DNA of 64,000 bases from Calendula officinalis (lineage: Eukaryota; Streptophyta; Magnoliopsida; Asterales; Asteraceae): assembly GCA_963853835.1 (NCBI GenBank), contig OY970828.1:15381813-15445812 (forward strand), read 5' to 3'. The position numbers were made by a program, and so were the translations under genes. The notes under the pieces are model-generated. The model was given only the letters and a program-made list of their open reading frames with translations, was not told the origin of the DNA and did not search any database. Of this stretch, positions 11,604 to 20,514 are shown one piece after another. How positions within the stretch are numbered: position 1 is the stretch's first letter; each line of letters starts with the position of its first letter.

Positions 11604-12281
11604 CAATGTTTTCGTGACCGGGTCGGACCGCCCAGTCGGATCGGGCGAACCGGAAAAATGGCATGAGACCGGCCCAATGTAACCGGGCCAATAAGCCAAA
11701 ACTGAACCGGAATGAACCGGCCGGTTTTTGACGAAACCGGGTTAAACCAGCCACAAAACCGGAGCAAACCGGCTCCAAAAACCGGAACAAACCCGACTTC
11801 AAACAGGTTTTGTCGGATTTTAATTAGAACCAAGACATAATGCAAGATTCTAATCGAAATGTTGAAAAGTGCTTGCAGGTTATGGAATATATATATTGCT
11901 TCAAGCTAGTACCCTTTTTGCTCTGAGAGCGATGTGGGACAAAGAAGTGAAGAAGTGTAGCATGCTTTCATTTTTCCTCCTTTTCCGTTGTAATATAAAT
12001 TAACACAGCGATGTGGGACAACAAAATAGCTACTGTGAACGAACAACTTTATTTTCCATTTCTTTCTTTTTAGATTTTCAAGTTTTTAATTGGTAATTTT
12101 AATTTTTTTATTACCAATTCACTTTATATTATTTAATATATATCAGTTATGTGATTGTTATATCATACCTATGCAACAATGTTGTGAGCCGGTTCAACCG
12201 TCCGGTTCATCCGGTCTGACCGGTTCGACCGTATTTAAAGTATTAGCCGGTTCGATTAGAAATCCGGGTTTTAAAACATTG
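11604..12281. mobile_element. Non-autonomous hAT-like element
   Basis: The element begins CAATGTTTT and ends AAAACATTG, so the terminal 9 bp are perfect inverted repeats. It is flanked by the perfect 8-bp duplication gttatggg (11596-11603 and 12282-12289), the duplication length of hAT transposons. Both subterminal regions are dense in accggt/ccgg motifs, the kind of repeats transposase may bind. The middle is AT-rich with a direct repeat of gcgatgtgggaca near 11930 and 12008. There is no transposase frame, so it would need a source in trans. Confidence 0.75.
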
Positions 12282-12742
12282 GTTATGGGGTTTTTTTATA
12301 GAGAGAGGGAAAGAGATAACGAAGAGAGAGAGAGGAGGAGATGACAAAATGAGGAGGAAGGGTTCCCCTTCCCTCCTTTGGCTGTCGAAGACCCTCATTA
12401 GGGGGGGCCCACTTGACTTTTATCACTTTTAAACAATACAATATAAAAGTCCCTTTCGTAGTTAATTTATTTTAAATAGCAAACGGACTCCAATTTTAAA
12501 AACGAAAGCATTTCCGGAACGAAATCCGACAAGGAATCTAAAGATATAAAAATCACAAAATCGTTTAAACATTTCAGAAACCGGATATTTTAATCCCTTG
12601 ATTAATATATCACAAAAGGACAAACGGTCAAACAATTCATTTAACATTTAATCAATTTATTCCATATATGGTCAAATAGATATTTATCAAATATCAATAT
12701 ATACCTAAAACTAGTAGGCCGATTTTAGGATGTTACAGACAT

Positions 12743-13474
12743 TCATGGGCAAGTAGAAACCAACATTTGTGAAAAAATACATTCTACCAGAAAATTCACA
12801 CTGACTTCAAGGCCAGAAAAGTCACTGAAGGAGTCTTCGGTGGTTTTCCCCTCCTTCTGTACAGTTGTAGGTCTCTGAGTTGCGGAAGTTTTGGCGGTGG
12901 TTTCAGGTCCAATGGAATAGCCAATCTCCGGGAAAGTCTGTTTTCGTGCAGCTGCGCAGGAGGTGCCGAAAATTGTTGTTTTATCCTCATTTTCTCTCCA
13001 TTTTTGGTCAACCGATTACAAGATACAAAGAAATAAAATACAACTATTCTAATTACTTTTACAAAGAAATTTGCCCCAAAATATGGCACCAAAAATAAAA
13101 GAAAAAATTGAAACAAAATTACAACAATTTAAGCCAAAAATACGACTTTTCCCAAATCAACCAAAACAACCAAACAATCAACACATTCATTCACAAAGGT
13201 CTAGGCTTTCATCGGTTTGCACAAACAAGCAACAATTGACAAGGCTTTGGCTTGGGATATGGCAAAAATACATGTTTTACCATATCAAAAATAACTAAAT
13301 TAAAATGTAAATCCAAGCTAAATAATCAAAAAATTCAATAACTAGATTAATTTCTTGATGTGTTTTTATAATAAGTAGCAATTAGCGTTCCTAAAAATCA
13401 AAATTTTAACCCAATTTTATTGAAAATTTTGCTACTTTTTACAAAAAAAATGCTAATTAAATCATCAATATGAT
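12743..13474 (-). other. Copia B leader, proximal part
   Basis: Sequence between the solo LTR and the primer site. It is AT-rich, with no gene family that I recognise. The small open frames on both strands overlap and lack any domain. Confidence 0.45.
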
Positions 13475-13488
13475 GACTCGTGATACCA
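13475..13488 (-). promoter_or_regulatory. Copia B primer binding site, degraded
   Basis: On the minus strand, one base after the 5' LTR, the sequence reads TGGTATCACGAGTC. It matches the initiator-Met tRNA complement for 8 bases and then carries an extra C. This fixes the orientation of copia B. Confidence 0.7.
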
Positions 13489-13489
13489 C

Positions 13490-14570
13490 TGTCAGTGATT
13501 TACGGTTTAATCAAGTAAACTCAGCGGAAATATAACATAAATCACCAATCAAGGATCTACATATTGACAATCTAATTAAGCAATAAAGATAAAGAGTTTA
13601 GCATGTAGAAATCATACCCTTGAAGCCTTTGATTACTCCAATGAATGAGGATGAAGAACTCCAAGAATTCAAGGTATAATTCCTCTAATAGTATCCACAC
13701 TACACCATATCAAAAACACCAAATAGAATGCTAGTCCTTTGGTCAAGAATCAAATAATCCAACAGTTGAAAACTTGCGCCTCTTTCTTGGTTGCACCTCA
13801 CGTGCACAACAATCACCAAATTCATGGAACAAAAAGAATTATATCCTTTTATTTGTTTGGACGTAGATCAAGAAACGAAACAGAAGCCAAGGAATTTCCT
13901 TCTTTTCTTTTCGTTTTTTTTAGGCTACGGCGCAACCAAGGTACTTCAAAGAGACGGCTTCAATTTTTTGGTTTTTGTTTTCGGCCGTAGGGTTTAGGGA
14001 GTGAGATTTGGGTTAATCTTTTCTTGCTCCCTAATCTAAGTCTATATCCATAATACAAGTTATGAGATATGACACTTAGCCCCTTGTCCTTTTGATTCTT
14101 TATTATTACTCACTAGTACGTTTTAACTTAACAATTACTCCCTCCGTCCCTAAATAAAGTTCCCATTTGTGTTGGGCACAACATTTTAGGAGATAGTTAG
14201 TGGTGGGGTATTTGGTATTACTTTTGATTAAAATATAAGGTTTGATTGGAGAGAGAAAGTGTTTTAAAGAGATAGTTAGTGGTGAAAGTATTGGTAAAAA
14301 TATTATTATATTAAGTGGGCCCCTTATGTTTGTGAAATGGGAACTTTATTTAGGGACAAAACTTGAAGGAGAAATGGGAACTTTATTTAGGGACGGAGGG
14401 AGTAATTAAAACATAACTAGTCAAGTAATTATAGTTTATATAAATAATATAATTACCCTAATTATATTATATATAGTAAATGATGTTTGGTGTATAAGTG
14501 TGTCACCCTTTAGGCTCACATACAACTAGCCATATAACTATATGTCATGAGCGTGAAGCATATTCCAACA
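13490..14570 (-). repeat. Copia B 5' LTR, full length
   Basis: The 1081-bp LTR from TGTCAG to CCAACA. It matches the left LTR at both ends but has the 589-bp segment lost there, and it carries a Stowaway MITE. Transcription should run on the minus strand toward 13489. Confidence 0.9.
14138..14402. mobile_element. Stowaway-type MITE
   Basis: The 265-bp element has CTCCCTCCGTCCC at the left end and its perfect reverse complement at the right, flanked by TA (14136-14137 and 14403-14404). These are the hallmark ends and target of plant Stowaway/mariner MITEs. It is AT-rich with no coding capacity. Confidence 0.9.
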
Positions 14571-14575
14571 CAAGC

Positions 14576-14916
14576 AAGGAGGGGGAGGCCGGCCACTTAG
14601 GTGGTCGGTCAAACCTTGGTGTCGGGTTAGATTGGTTCGTACATTCGGGTCACGTTTAAGTTAATTTGTTACGTTTATTGCTTAATCGAGAATGTTATTG
14701 TTTTAGAAATGTTTTAAGATCATATGTGTTACCATAAGGAAATAATAATGTTGTGTTGACTAAAATAATCAAACACTAATGTATGGTGTAAAAATATGTA
14801 AATTTGTTGTGTGTTAGCATGCCAGAAATAGAAATGTCTAAAAATAGAAATTTTCTAAATAAGGAAAGTTTTAGAAATGAAATGAGTTTACATACCAGAA
14901 ATATCGAGTTGTCACA
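14576..14916 (-). repeat. Gypsy 3' LTR, inner part
   Basis: This resumes the gypsy LTR after copia B and matches 22838-23175, ending GTTGTCACA. The minus strand then reads CAAGGGAGAA just inside the LTR (14917-14927), a good polypurine tract. Confidence 0.88.
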
Positions 14917-14950
14917 TTCTCCCTTGGTTGAAGAAATTTCGTCCCGAAAT

Positions 14951-16858
14951 TTAAGACGAAGAGCGAACAGGAGAGACAACGAGAAATAAATGAGGATAAT
15001 TCTTTCGCATTTGGTCCTCACGTTCCCACGTGAATTCAGGACCTCTTTTGGAGTTCCATCTGACCTTAACGATTCTGATCTTTCTTCTTCGTAGCTTTTG
15101 CTCTTTCCAGTCAGATATCTCGATTGGTTCCTCAGTGAAATGGAGTTTGTCGTCGATGATAATTTCCTTAGCATGAACAATGAGCGAGGGATCATGAATA
15201 AAATTCTTCAAGTTAGACACATGAAAAGTGTTGTGAACATTGTTGAGCTCTTTAGGAAGACGAAGACGATAAGCAACAGCACCAATTCTCTCGAGAATTT
15301 CAAACGGTCCGACATAACGAGGACTGAGCTTTCCCTTCTTGCCAAAACGTACAACACCTTTCCAAGGTGCTACCTTTAGCAACACATGGTCGCCAACAAC
15401 GAACTCTAAAGGCTTTCGACGATTATCAGCATAACTCTTTTGTCGATCTCTTGCAGCCTTGATGCGATCTTTGATCTTAAAAATCTTGTCAGTCGTTTCT
15501 TGTAGAATTTCAGGACCAGTAATCTGACGATCACCAATTTCAATCCAGCAAAGTGGCGAACGACACTTTCTTCCACAAAGGGCTTCAAATGGTGCGGCCT
15601 TAATAGTTGTATGATAACTATTATTATACGAGAACTCAGCAAAAGGGAGATAAGAATCCCAACTTCCACCAAAATCAATAACACATGCTCTCAGCATGTC
15701 TTCCAAAGTTTGGATTGTTCTTTCAGTCTGACCATCGGTTTGCGGATGATAAGCAGTACTCATATCGAGGCGAGTACCGAGAGATTTTTGCAATGATTGC
15801 CAAAAACGAGATGTAAAGCGGCTATCACGATCAGAGATGATCGCGACTGGCACACCATGTCGAGATACGACTTCTTTCAAATAGATTCTCGTTAACTTCT
15901 CCATTTGGTCAGTTTCTTTAACAGGGATAAAATGAGCTGATTTGGTCAATCGATCAACAATTACCCAAATTGTATCATGACCACTAGACGTTCGAGGCAA
16001 CTTGGTTATAAAATCCATAGAGATTTCTTCCCATTTCCATTCAGGGATCTCTGGCTGTTGTAGAAGACCGGAAGACTTCTGATGCTCTGCTTTCACTTTG
16101 GCACAAGTTAAACATTTGCTAACATAAACCGCGATTTCTTTCTTCATATCAGGCCACCAATACAATTCTTTGACGTCTTTATACATCTTGTCAGCACCAG
16201 GATGAATAGAATATTTAGATCGATGAGCTTCATTCAAGATGACGTCGCGAACACTTCCATGACTAGGAACCCATAAACGATCCATGAAGTAAATGGTCCC
16301 ATCTTCCTTTGCTTCTAACTGCTTTTCCATACCACACAAAGCTTCACTTTTGATGTTCTCTACCTTCAAGGCTTCAACTTGGAATTCATGAACTTGGGAA
16401 GATAGATTAGAACGAAAAGAGATTGGAAGGGCTCGAACACGACGAGGTTTAGGTTGCTCTTTTTGACCTAAAGTATCAGCTACCACATTAGCTTTACCAG
16501 GATGATACTTGATCTCACATTCGTAATCATTCATAAACTCTATCCATCTGCGTTGTCTCATGTTGAGCTCTTTCTGACTGAAGATATGTTGCAAGCTCTT
16601 GTGATCGGTATATATTGTGCACTTGGTACCATAGAGATAATGTCTCCAAATCTTCAACGCGAATATAACGGCACCCAACTCAAGATTGTGAGTTGTATAA
16701 TTCTTCTCGTGGTTCTTCAGTTGTCGAGAGGCGTAGGCGATCACTTTGTCATGTTGCATCAATACACAACCTAGCCTTTGGTGCGAAGCATCACAGAACA
16801 CCACAAAAATATCGATTCCATCAGGAAGAGATAGAATAGGAGCAGACAAATTTCTCAT
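14951..16858 (-). pseudogene. Gypsy pol, 3' part: RNase H, integrase, chromodomain
   Basis: The frame of 635 residues starts within the reverse transcriptase-RNase H linker (APILSLPDG, then FCDASHQRLGCVLMQ). RNase H follows (YTDHKSLQHIFSQKELNMRQ), then integrase with its HHCC region (HRSKYSIHPGADK, CLTCAKVKAEH) and the DDE residues in SMDFITKLP, ISDRDSRF and GQTERTIQTLEDM. After these come a GPF motif (YVGPFEIL) and a chromodomain-like tail (EPIEISDWKEQKLRRRKI, VRWNSKRGPEFTWERE). The GPF motif plus chromodomain defines chromoviruses. The chromodomain would steer integration to particular chromatin. No stop lies inside this part. Confidence 0.88.
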
Positions 16859-17530
16859 CCTTATGTGTCAACACCGTTAAATCCCTTGCAATCTTCGAGA
16901 AATTTTCTATGAATCTTTGTAGTAACCAGCAAGACCAAGGAATTGTCTTACTTCAGTTGGGGTCTTTGGAGCTTCCCAATTCTTTATAGCTTCTATCTTT
17001 GAAGGATCAACGTGGATTCCTTCCTCGTTGATAATATGACCCAGAAATTGGACTTCACGCAACCAGAATTCACACTTGGACAACTTGGCGTACAGCTTCT
17101 CCTTATCCAACAAGTCAAGAATGATTCTTAAGTGCTCTTCATGCTCTTCTCTCGAATGCGAATAGATAAGAATATCATCTATGAAGACGATAACGAATTT
17201 ATCGAGATATTGCTTGCACACTCTGTTCATGAGATCCATAAACACGTCAGGTGCATTGGTCAAACCAAATGGCATTACCAAAAATTCGTAATGACCATAG
17301 CGAGTTCTGAAAGCAGTTTTGGGCACATCTTCAACACGAACTTTTAACTGATGGTAGTCTGAACGAAGATCAGTTTTGGAATAGAAACTCGATCCTTGGA
17401 GTTGATCGAATAGATCATCAATACGGGGAAGTGGATATCGATTTTTAATGCTTACTTTATTTAATTCACGATTGTCAATGCACATTCTCATTGAACCATC
17501 TTTCTTTTTAACAAAGAGGACCGGAGCTCC
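16859..17530 (-). pseudogene. Gypsy reverse transcriptase core
   Basis: It contains MCIDNRELNKVSIKNRYPLP, SFYSKTDLRSDYHQ, FLVMPFGLTNAP and the catalytic VFIDDILIYS, so the active site is intact. Upstream it is cut from gag by a TAG at 17531-17533 where a Trp is expected before GAPVLFVKKKDG. Downstream, a 1-base loss after GYYK near 16910 shifts the frame. About 17 residues before APILSLPDG are also missing around 16860-16880. Confidence 0.85.
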
Positions 17531-19188
17531 CTAAGGCGAGAAACTCGGTCGAATGAAACCAAGATCAAGAACTTCTTGCAATTGAGATGAAAGTTCTTGC
17601 ATTTCAGACGGTGCAAGATGATAAGGAGAACGCGCAATAGGTGCGGCTCCTGGAATCAGATCAATACGAAATTCAACTTGTCTCTGAGGCGGCAGTCCAG
17701 GCAATTCACTAGGAAATACGCCAGGAAATTCACGAACAATAGGAATGTCCTCAATCTTACGATCTTTGGACTTTATGTCAACGACATGAGCAAGAAATGC
17801 TTGGCATCCTTTACGAAGATATTTTTGAGCTTTCATGGAAGTTATGATTTTTATGTTTTCGTTTTGCTGTTCACCTTGAATTATTAAAGTTCCTGTTTTG
17901 AATAAAGGAATTCGGATTTGTTTGTTGTAACATATTATTTCAGCACGGTTTTTAGATAACCAATCCATTCCTATGACTTTGCCATTCGCTAGCTCGATTT
18001 CATATTTAACTTTCAAACGATCAGGATTCAAATTTAAGAAACTTCTAAAGTCGGTCGATACGAAACTCAAGTCGGCTCCTGAATCAAATAAAATAGAGGC
18101 AACATGATTGTTGACGATAAACGTACCTTTAACGATATCAGAATTTTCGCGAGCTTCCTGAGCATTCATAACAAATGTACTACCACGCCCATTCTGACGA
18201 TCATTGTTGTTGTTGGCATTGCGATTGTTGTTGCGATTGTTGTGGCGATTGTTGTTGTTGTTGTTGTTGTTGCCATTCTGTTTGTTGTTGTTCTGAAGCT
18301 TAGGGCAACGATTTCGATAGTGGTTAGGATCACCACACTCGTAGCAGACAGGATTCTTAGGAGGATTGTTGGAGGAACACTTTCTGAAATTGTGACCACA
18401 GCGGTCACACTTGTAGCACTTCTCACACAGACCATCATGATGCCAATTACATTTGTTGCACTTCGACTTGCTTCCATCATAAGACTTAGAATCAGAATTA
18501 GACTGATTGTTGTTCTGATTAGAGGTAGCATAATTCTTAGTCTTCTGATACTTGTTCCCTTTGTAATCACGCTTGTTGTCGTAGGAACGCTTCCCATTTT
18601 CATTTTTCGAAGTTTTAGAGGATTTGCTAGACACAACTAGCTTGTCTTTGAACGATCCACTTCTCATAGCATCATCAGCCAACCTTGTTGCACATTTCAC
18701 AGCATCTTCGAAAGTTGTCGGTTCAGAAGCAATAACATGAGTACGAATGAGATCATGAAGACCTTGAAGATACCTTTGGATACGCTTAAATTCAGGGGAA
18801 ACCATATGAGGAAGAAGACGAGCGAGTTCTTGGAACTTAGTCGTGTAGGTAAGAATATCAGATCCAACCATGGACAGATTCCATAGTTCCACTTCAACTT
18901 TCTGTAGCTCTCTTTTTGCACAAAAATTCTGAGTTAACTGATTCTTGAACGTATACCAGGTCATAGCATCAGCATTAGCATAACCTAAGACTTGCACTTG
19001 GGAATTCCACCAGGACAACGCTTCTTTGGAAAACGTGCTAGCAGCAAACTTCGCCATATTCTCAGGGGCACATTGGATGATACTAAAAATAGATTCCACC
19101 TTCTCAATCCAGTGGATGATGGCAATGGCACCTTCAGATCCATAGTATGTCGGAGGATGACAGGACGTAAATGTCTTAAACGACTGAC
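17531..19188 (-). pseudogene. Gypsy gag, zinc knuckles and protease
   Basis: Gag capsid motifs come first (KEALSWWNSQVQ, KVEVELWNLSMVGSDI, YTTKFQELARLLPHMV), then a basic, Asn-rich region with two clear CX2CX4HX4C knuckles (CYKCDRCGHNFRKC and CYECGDPNHYRNRC). The protease follows with SILFDSGADLSFVS, then the start of reverse transcriptase (FPGVFPSELPGLPPQR). Between ELANGKV and IGMDWLSKNRA roughly 35 residues usual in this family are missing, so the protease is shortened. The frame is open upstream of the first ATG-like codon to a TAA near 19214. The true start is probably upstream, joined by splicing. Confidence 0.82.
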
Positions 19189-19302
19189 CTTGACGATTAG
19201 CATTGGGATCCGAAGTTTAAACAAATAAGGAAAGAAAATGAACAATGGGTTAAAACAAAATGAAAATAAATGAATATTTTATCGTGGAATCGTATGATAT
19301 AC
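19189..19302 (-). other. Candidate 114-bp intron in gypsy gag
   Basis: Minus strand G|GTATATC (19303/19302) and CAAG|GT (19189/19188) are possible splice sites around a T-rich, stop-containing stretch. Removing it joins the N-terminal peptide ending SNSENN, via one Gly codon, to QSFKTF in the correct frame. A frameshift or decay could give the same picture, and the codons before the acceptor also look gag-like. Confidence 0.4.
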
Positions 19303-19426
19303 CGTTGTTTTCACTGTTAGATGCACCAGCGGCATTTCCTCTTGCTTCGTTCATTTGAGCCATCACTTCAGCAAGTCGGCGTTCCACCATTTGTTCAACA
19401 GTCTCTGCATTTCCTCCTCGAGCCAT
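19303..19426 (-). pseudogene. Gypsy gag N-terminal peptide
   Basis: It starts at the ATG at 19426-19424 (MARGGNAETVEQMVERRLAE) and reads 41 codons before the candidate splice donor. Without splicing it meets a TAA about 17 codons later. The helical, charged start resembles the N-termini of Tekay-type gag proteins. Confidence 0.55.
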
Positions 19427-19799
19427 TGATGAATTGCTGATATAAATAATACGATTTACACAAAGAATTTAGAAAAGAATAATATAGAAGGATTATAAAG
19501 AAAATATATACTTATTATAAGAATCGAAGAATAGATATACAATAGACGTAATAGTAGTAGTAGACGTAGATATAGATAGTCGTAGATATAGTTGTAGTAG
19601 GAAAGACGTATAGAAAATACTATTTATAGAAACATTAGAATTTACTTAAATATCACTTTTATTAAACACGTTCCTAATACATAATAGTTTTAAAAGTATG
19701 GCACATACGCCAGTACTGGATAAAAGAAAATACTAAAATAGTTAAACAATAAAACCTAATAATAGTAATAGAAAACAAATATAGACGATATGTAGACGA
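19427..19799 (-). other. Gypsy spacer between ORF0 and gag
   Basis: AT-rich, with tagtagtag/gatatag-type short repeats near 19545-19600. I see no gene on either strand. Confidence 0.5.
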
Positions 19800-20264
19800 C
19801 TAATCATCTTCCTCTGGCTCAGATTCTTCCATAGGCTCTGACTCTTCTTCTGGTTCTTCCTCTGGTTCTGATTCTTCTTCTGGCTCAGAGTCTTCTTTAG
19901 GCTCTGATTCTGATATCACATCCGGCTCTGGTTCTGATTCTTCTTCTGGCTCAGAGTCTTCTTCAGGCTCTGATTCTGATATCACATCCGGCTCTGGTTC
20001 TCGACGTCGTGGATTTCTTGGAGCAACATCACGTTTTGGTTTCGCAAGCGAACATAACCATATCATGCCACCCTCACGTCGACGATAGATAATAGGACGC
20101 TGACCACGAGCTAGAGTAGGAGGACCATTAGGAATAATGGGAATAGGACGTCTTCTTGGTCGTCGATGCCATGGAACAACTGGAGATGGAGGAATACTTC
20201 TAGGCGTAGTAGTACTATGATCACTATCATATTCGGAGTCGAACGAAATATCAATAACACTCAT
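19800..20264 (-). CDS. Extra upstream ORF of the gypsy element (acidic repeat protein)
   Basis: The intact frame of 154 residues lies between the primer site and gag. It begins MSVIDISFDSEYDSDHS, has a basic Pro/Arg segment (about residues 34-60) and ends in a Glu/Ser/Pro repeat tract built from SEPEEDSEPEEE units with two copies of EPDVISESEP. I do not recognise the family. It has no signal peptide or membrane segment. The position suggests translation from the genomic RNA before gag. Absence of stops in an otherwise damaged element could mean selection while active, or chance in a repeat-rich stretch. Confidence 0.5.
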   Translation of the reverse strand: MSVIDISFDSEYDSDHSTTTPRSIPPSPVVPWHRRPRRRPIPIIPNGPPTLARGQRPIIYRRREGGMIWLCSLAKPKRDVAPRNPRRREPEPDVISESEPEEDSEPEEESEPEPDVISESEPKEDSEPEEESEPEEEPEEESEPMEESEPEEDD

Positions 20265-20499
20265 TGACGACGTTCTGAAATAAGTCGCAATAATTATAGA
20301 ACATAAAATTAGGCACTCAGACGATATGCTAAATATTACTCTAAGTCAATACTAACTAAGGCAATGTTCTAATCTAAGAACAATGAAACTTCGGGATATG
20401 AGACTCAGCGCGCCATGAACATTTGTTTTGTATAAGTTTTGTTTTTCCCAAAAATCTTTTGTAGTTATAGACTAGGCTTGCTAATTCACTATAACTTAA
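20265..20499 (-). other. Gypsy leader
   Basis: Untranslated sequence between primer site and ORF0. No further signal is recognised. Confidence 0.45.
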
Positions 20500-20511
20500 G
20501 CTCTGATACCA
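20500..20511 (-). promoter_or_regulatory. Gypsy primer binding site
   Basis: Minus strand TGGTATCAGAGC lies three bases inside the 5' LTR and is an exact match to the usual complement of the initiator-Met tRNA 3' end. It would prime minus-strand cDNA synthesis. Confidence 0.9.
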
Positions 20512-20514
20512 CTC

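Larger units (their letters stand above)
9015..12737 (-). mobile_element. Solo LTR, probably Tekay-like gypsy, 3.7 kb
   Basis: The sequence starts TATAACACCGC and ends GGATGTTACA, near-inverted ends typical of chromovirus LTRs, flanked by the perfect 5-bp duplication gacat (9010-9014 and 12738-12742). No gag-pol sequence is inside and the ends do not recur as two LTRs. The start resembles the gypsy LTR at 20515 (acaccgc followed by A/T-rich runs, then cggaag), so I infer a solo LTR left by LTR-LTR recombination. It carries a minisatellite (10375-10742) and a hAT-like element (11604-12281). Without these it would be about 2.7 kb, a normal Tekay LTR size. Confidence 0.7.
3510..14570 (-). mobile_element. 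Copia B: decayed Ty1/copia element inserted in the gypsy LTR
   Basis: The ends are TGTCAGTGATT and ATTCCAACA, flanked by the perfect 5-bp duplication caagc (3505-3509 and 14571-14575). The gypsy LTR sequence resumes exactly at 14576. LTRs lie at 3510-4001 and 13490-14570. A damaged initiator-Met primer site abuts the right LTR and a purine tract abuts the left one, so the sense strand is minus. Remnants of gag, protease, integrase and reverse transcriptase lie at 4986-8090 with many stops and frameshifts. A 3.7 kb solo LTR (9015-12737) splits its 5' leader. Confidence 0.9.

Noticed and set aside
13739..13990. 83-codon frame in the copia B LTR, similar to 3759-3944
   Set aside because: LTR sequence repeated by definition; the two versions end differently because of the deletion, and no domain is present.
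18104..18640. 178-codon plus-strand open frame, hydrophobic and Val/Ile-rich
   Set aside because: It is the reverse of the Asn-rich and zinc-knuckle part of gypsy gag; Asn/Lys codons read backwards give Val/Ile/Leu.
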